Part shown: positions 61,854 through 64,000 of the stretch, piece after piece | Position numbering within the stretch: position 1 is the first letter of the stretch | Layout: every line of letters starts with the position of its first letter | Translations under genes and position numbers: made by a program | Notes under the pieces: generated by a model | Database searches by the model: none | What the model was told of the DNA's origin: nothing | Seen by the model: only the letters and a program-made list of their open reading frames with translations | NCBI RefSeq assembly: GCF_002979655.1 | Contig: NZ_PCPG01000015.1 | Coordinates: forward strand, 1-64,000 | DNA length: 64,000 bases | DNA from: Microbacterium sp. MYb45 | GTDB taxonomy: Bacteria > Actinomycetota > Actinomycetes > Actinomycetales > Microbacteriaceae | Direction of reading: 5' to 3'

Positions 61854-62510
61854 CTAGTCAGCGGGAGACAGCCTCGTCGCCGTGATCTCGGCATCGACCG
61901 CCGCGCGCAGCCACGCGGCGTAGCGGTCGGTCGTCCAGCCGGACTGCGCGACGAGCTGCTGGTAGCTCTCGGGGGAGAGCAGGAACGACAGGGCGTCGGC
62001 TGTCGTCGCCTCATCGATGCCGGGGGCGGCGATGCCGCGCCGCCGCAGTTCCGAGACCAGCATGCGGTAGTCCGCGCCGCGTCGCTCCAGGATGCGGTGC
62101 AGGGCGGCGTCGACGACCGGGTCGGAGAGTGCGGCACCGAGCAGCACCGTCCACAGCCCGTGACCTCGCGCGTTGGCAGTGGTGATCTGGGTCAGCACGA
62201 CGTCGAGGAAGACCTCGTCGGGAAGTTCGAGCAAGCCGGCGGCGACCTCGGTGTCGGCGAGGGAATCCGCGCCCTCCGATCCCGAGAACGTGGTCTCGAA
62301 TGCGGCGATCAGCAGCTCGGCCTTCGCGGCCGTCGTCTTCACGGTCTCGGCGGACACCCCCGCCTCCCGGGCGATCGCGGCGATCGTGGTCGCCTGATAC
62401 CCCTGCGTCGCGAACAGGCGGGCGGATGCGGCGACGATGCGCGAGCGGGTCTCCTGCGCCTGGCGGGCGCGCAGTTCCGATCGATAGGCGCGGGGGGCGG
62501 CCTCAACCAT
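61854..62510 (-). CDS. TetR-family regulator of a glycosyltransferase
   Basis: Regulator of 218 residues. The helix-turn-helix at about 18-63 reads RIVAASARLFATQGYQATTI and IAREAGVSAETVKTT. The ligand domain is otherwise unspecific. I use the ATG at 62510, which has AGGAAAG upstream. It is divergent from a glycosyltransferase gene, with an inverted-repeat pair in the 64-nt gap. Confidence 0.9.
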   Translation of the reverse strand: MVEAAPRAYRSELRARQAQETRSRIVAASARLFATQGYQATTIAAIAREAGVSAETVKTTAAKAELLIAAFETTFSGSEGADSLADTEVAAGLLELPDEVFLDVVLTQITTANARGHGLWTVLLGAALSDPVVDAALHRILERRGADYRMLVSELRRRGIAAPGIDEATTADALSFLLSPESYQQLVAQSGWTTDRYAAWLRAAVDAEITATRLSPAD

Positions 62511-62512
62511 TG

Positions 62513-62567
62513 ACTTTCCTAACGGGGTGATGAATACTACGACGGTACATTCGATCTTAGGGAAAGA
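62513..62567. promoter_or_regulatory. Inverted-repeat pair in the TetR/glycosyltransferase gap
   Basis: CTTTCCTAA at the left end and TTAGGGAAAG at the right end are complementary apart from one extra G. They lie just inside the two start codons, covering the ribosome sites of both genes. They fit a TetR operator or mirror-image ribosome sites. Confidence 0.5.
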
Positions 62568-62574
62568 ATCCGCC

Positions 62575-63888
62575 ATGTCCCGCTACCTCATCACCTGCAC
62601 GCCCGCGCACGGCCATGTCGTGCCCTTGCTGCAGATCGCTCGCCACCTCCTCTCCCGCGGTCACGACGTGAGCTTTCTCACGAGCAGCCGCTATGCCGAA
62701 CGCGTGCAGGCCGCCGGTGCGCGCTTCCTCCCGCTGCCCGTCGACGCCGATGTCGACCTCGACGACGCTGATGGCGCGTTCCCCGAGCGTCGGGGGCTCA
62801 CCGGTCCCGCAGCCCTGCGGTTCGACATGAGCAACCTCTTCGTCCGCCCCGGCGCCGCGCAGCTCGCCGCGGTCCGCGCCGAGCTCGAAGCCCGCCCCGT
62901 CGACGCCGTCCTCACCGAGCCGCTCTTCGTCGGCGGGGCGCTCCTGCAGCTGCTGCCCGCGCACGAGAGGCCGCCCGTCGTGGTGCTCGGCATCTTCCCG
63001 CTCGGGGCGCGCAGCGCCGACACGGCGCCGTTCGGGCTCGGTGTCACCCCGATGCCCGGCCCCCTCGGCCGCTTGCGCAACGCCGCCCTCCGCACGGTCG
63101 CCGAGCGCGCGATCTTCGGTGGAGTGCAGAAGGAGGCTGACGCGATGGCGCGTCGTGAGGTCGGCCGCGACCTGGGCGGCTTCGTGCTCGACTGGGCGGG
63201 CCGCGCCGACGCCTACGTGCAGTTCACCGTGCCCGAGTTCGAGTACCCGCGCCCAGACCTTCCCGCCACCGTGCACTTCGCGGGCCCGCTGCCTCCGACC
63301 CCGTCCGACCCCGTCCTGCCGGAGTGGTGGTCCGACCTCGACGGTTCACGGCCGATCGTGCACGTCACGCAGGGGACCATCGCCAACTCCGACTTCGGGC
63401 AGCTCGTGCAGCCGACCATCGCCGCGCTCGCCGCATCGGATGCCCTGGTCGTGGTGTCGACGGGTGGGCGCCCGGTCGATGCACTGGCCGGAAAGCTGCC
63501 CGACAACGTGCGCGTCGCCGAGTACCTTCCGTACGACCGTCTGCTGCCCCTCGTCGATGTGCTGGTCACCAACGGCGGCTACGGCGGCGTGCAGCAGGCG
63601 CTCGCGCACGGGGTTCCGCTCGTGGTCGCCGGGCAGACCGAGGACAAGGTCGAGGTCTGTGCGCGAGTGGGCTGGTCGGGTGCCGGGGTGAATCTGCGCA
63701 CCAGCACCGCGACGCCGGCGCAGGTCGCGCGCGCCGTGGAGCGCGTGCGGTCGGACTCCTCCTATCGCGCGAACGCCGAGCGGATCGGTGCGGCCATGCG
63801 CGATGCCGATGCGTGGCGAGAGCTGGACCGATCCCTCGACGAGCTCGCGGGTCGGTGGGCGCGGGTCCGGGGCGGCGCCCGGAGCTGA
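62575..63888 (+). CDS. Glycosyltransferase of family GT1 (UGT/MGT type)
   Basis: Enzyme of 437 residues that transfers a sugar from a nucleotide sugar to a small molecule. The N-terminal MSRYLITCTPAHGHVVPLLQ contains the catalytic-base position of the GT-B fold (H in GHVVP). The C-terminal donor-binding region has VTNGGYGGVQQALAHGVPLV, as in macrolide and antibiotic glycosyltransferases. Regulation by the divergent TetR protein would suit detoxification of antibiotics or xenobiotics. The acceptor is unknown. Confidence 0.88.
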   Translation: MSRYLITCTPAHGHVVPLLQIARHLLSRGHDVSFLTSSRYAERVQAAGARFLPLPVDADVDLDDADGAFPERRGLTGPAALRFDMSNLFVRPGAAQLAAVRAELEARPVDAVLTEPLFVGGALLQLLPAHERPPVVVLGIFPLGARSADTAPFGLGVTPMPGPLGRLRNAALRTVAERAIFGGVQKEADAMARREVGRDLGGFVLDWAGRADAYVQFTVPEFEYPRPDLPATVHFAGPLPPTPSDPVLPEWWSDLDGSRPIVHVTQGTIANSDFGQLVQPTIAALAASDALVVVSTGGRPVDALAGKLPDNVRVAEYLPYDRLLPLVDVLVTNGGYGGVQQALAHGVPLVVAGQTEDKVEVCARVGWSGAGVNLRTSTATPAQVARAVERVRSDSSYRANAERIGAAMRDADAWRELDRSLDELAGRWARVRGGARS

Positions 63889-63921
63889 CCCCGCGCTAGA
63901 AAGCGCATTCCGGCGCATGGA

Positions 63922-63935
63922 TGCAACGCGTTGCA
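63922..63935. promoter_or_regulatory. 14-bp perfect palindrome TGCAACG-CGTTGCA
   Basis: This palindrome lies in the gap after the glycosyltransferase and before whatever gene starts beyond the window. Its TGCAAC/GTTGCA half-sites recall the operators at 50916-50957, but the spacing differs. It is a LacI/GntR-type site by appearance. Confidence 0.5.
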
Positions 63936-63944
63936 ACCCCATCC

Positions 63945-63964
63945 GGTATACCATTCGGGTATAC
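63945..63964. promoter_or_regulatory. Pair of GTATAC sites at the window edge
   Basis: GGTATACC (63945-63952) and GGTATAC (63958-63964) occur 13 nt apart. GTATAC with flanking G/C is a common half of HutC-type GntR operators, and the pair precedes the next, unseen gene. Confidence 0.45.
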
Positions 63965-64000
63965 GCCCAGCAGTGTCAGTCCCCAGCTGACGGTGGGCGG

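Overview
The window is a high-GC actinobacterial chromosome segment spanning the replication origin. Gene content and order (rpmH-rnpA-yidD-yidC-khpB-rsmG-parA-parB on one side of dnaA; dnaN, recF, dciA, gyrB, gyrA, DUF3566 on the other; trxA-trxB-murJ-DUF6049 beyond parB) fit Microbacteriaceae, most probably Microbacterium. This placement rests on protein character and synteny, because no database search could be run.

Layout. 1-2 kb: the start of an unseen gene, a NarL-type response regulator and its histidine kinase. 2.1-2.8 kb: a VIT1/CCC1 metal transporter. 2.9-15 kb (mostly minus strand): DUF3566, gyrA, gyrB, dciA, recF, an unexpected amidase-signature gene, dnaN, the DnaA-box-rich oriC candidate and dnaA. 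15-21.3 kb (plus strand): ribosomal protein L34, RNase P protein, YidD, YidC, KhpB, RsmG, ParA and ParB, with seven parS-like sites between 17.49 and 19.44 kb, most of them in a 1.28-kb gene-free stretch. 21.4-28.5 kb: a sugar porter, a small conserved protein, thioredoxin and its reductase, the lipid II flippase MurJ and DUF6049.

28.6-46 kb looks like accessory content lying between DUF6049 and cca, genes that are close neighbours in other Actinobacteria. It holds a methyltransferase, an LLM flavoprotein, a sortase-anchored repeat protein, a Tat-exported phosphoesterase, and a seven-gene minus-strand unit. That unit comprises a polyamine-type ABC importer, DUF3830, a gamma-glutamyl-GABA hydrolase and an aldehyde dehydrogenase, with an Lrp-type regulator upstream. 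A cupin and a wall-anchored metallophosphoesterase follow. 46-54 kb: cca, a VapBC-type pair, a DHFR-like/TetR divergent pair, a GAF regulator with an aldehyde dehydrogenase and DUF779, and a decayed junction of a broken trpS and a DUF2599 remnant. 54-60 kb: a complete peptide-type ABC importer headed by a DUF1684 gene. 60-64 kb: small membrane proteins, a DUF1778/GNAT (TacAT-like) toxin-antitoxin pair and a TetR/glycosyltransferase divergent pair.

The strongest items for follow-up are: the parS array with one site inside the parA start and one inside a 32-bp perfect palindrome; the amidase gene between dnaN and recF, which lacks an export signal; the phased GCAA-N2-TTGC operators before the aldehyde dehydrogenase; the hairpin that would sequester the ribosome binding site of the other aldehyde dehydrogenase; the trpS/DUF2599 scar; and a short dispersed intergenic repeat. 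I saw no tRNA, rRNA, CRISPR array, insertion sequence or phage gene. No clearly novel multi-gene defence system is visible.
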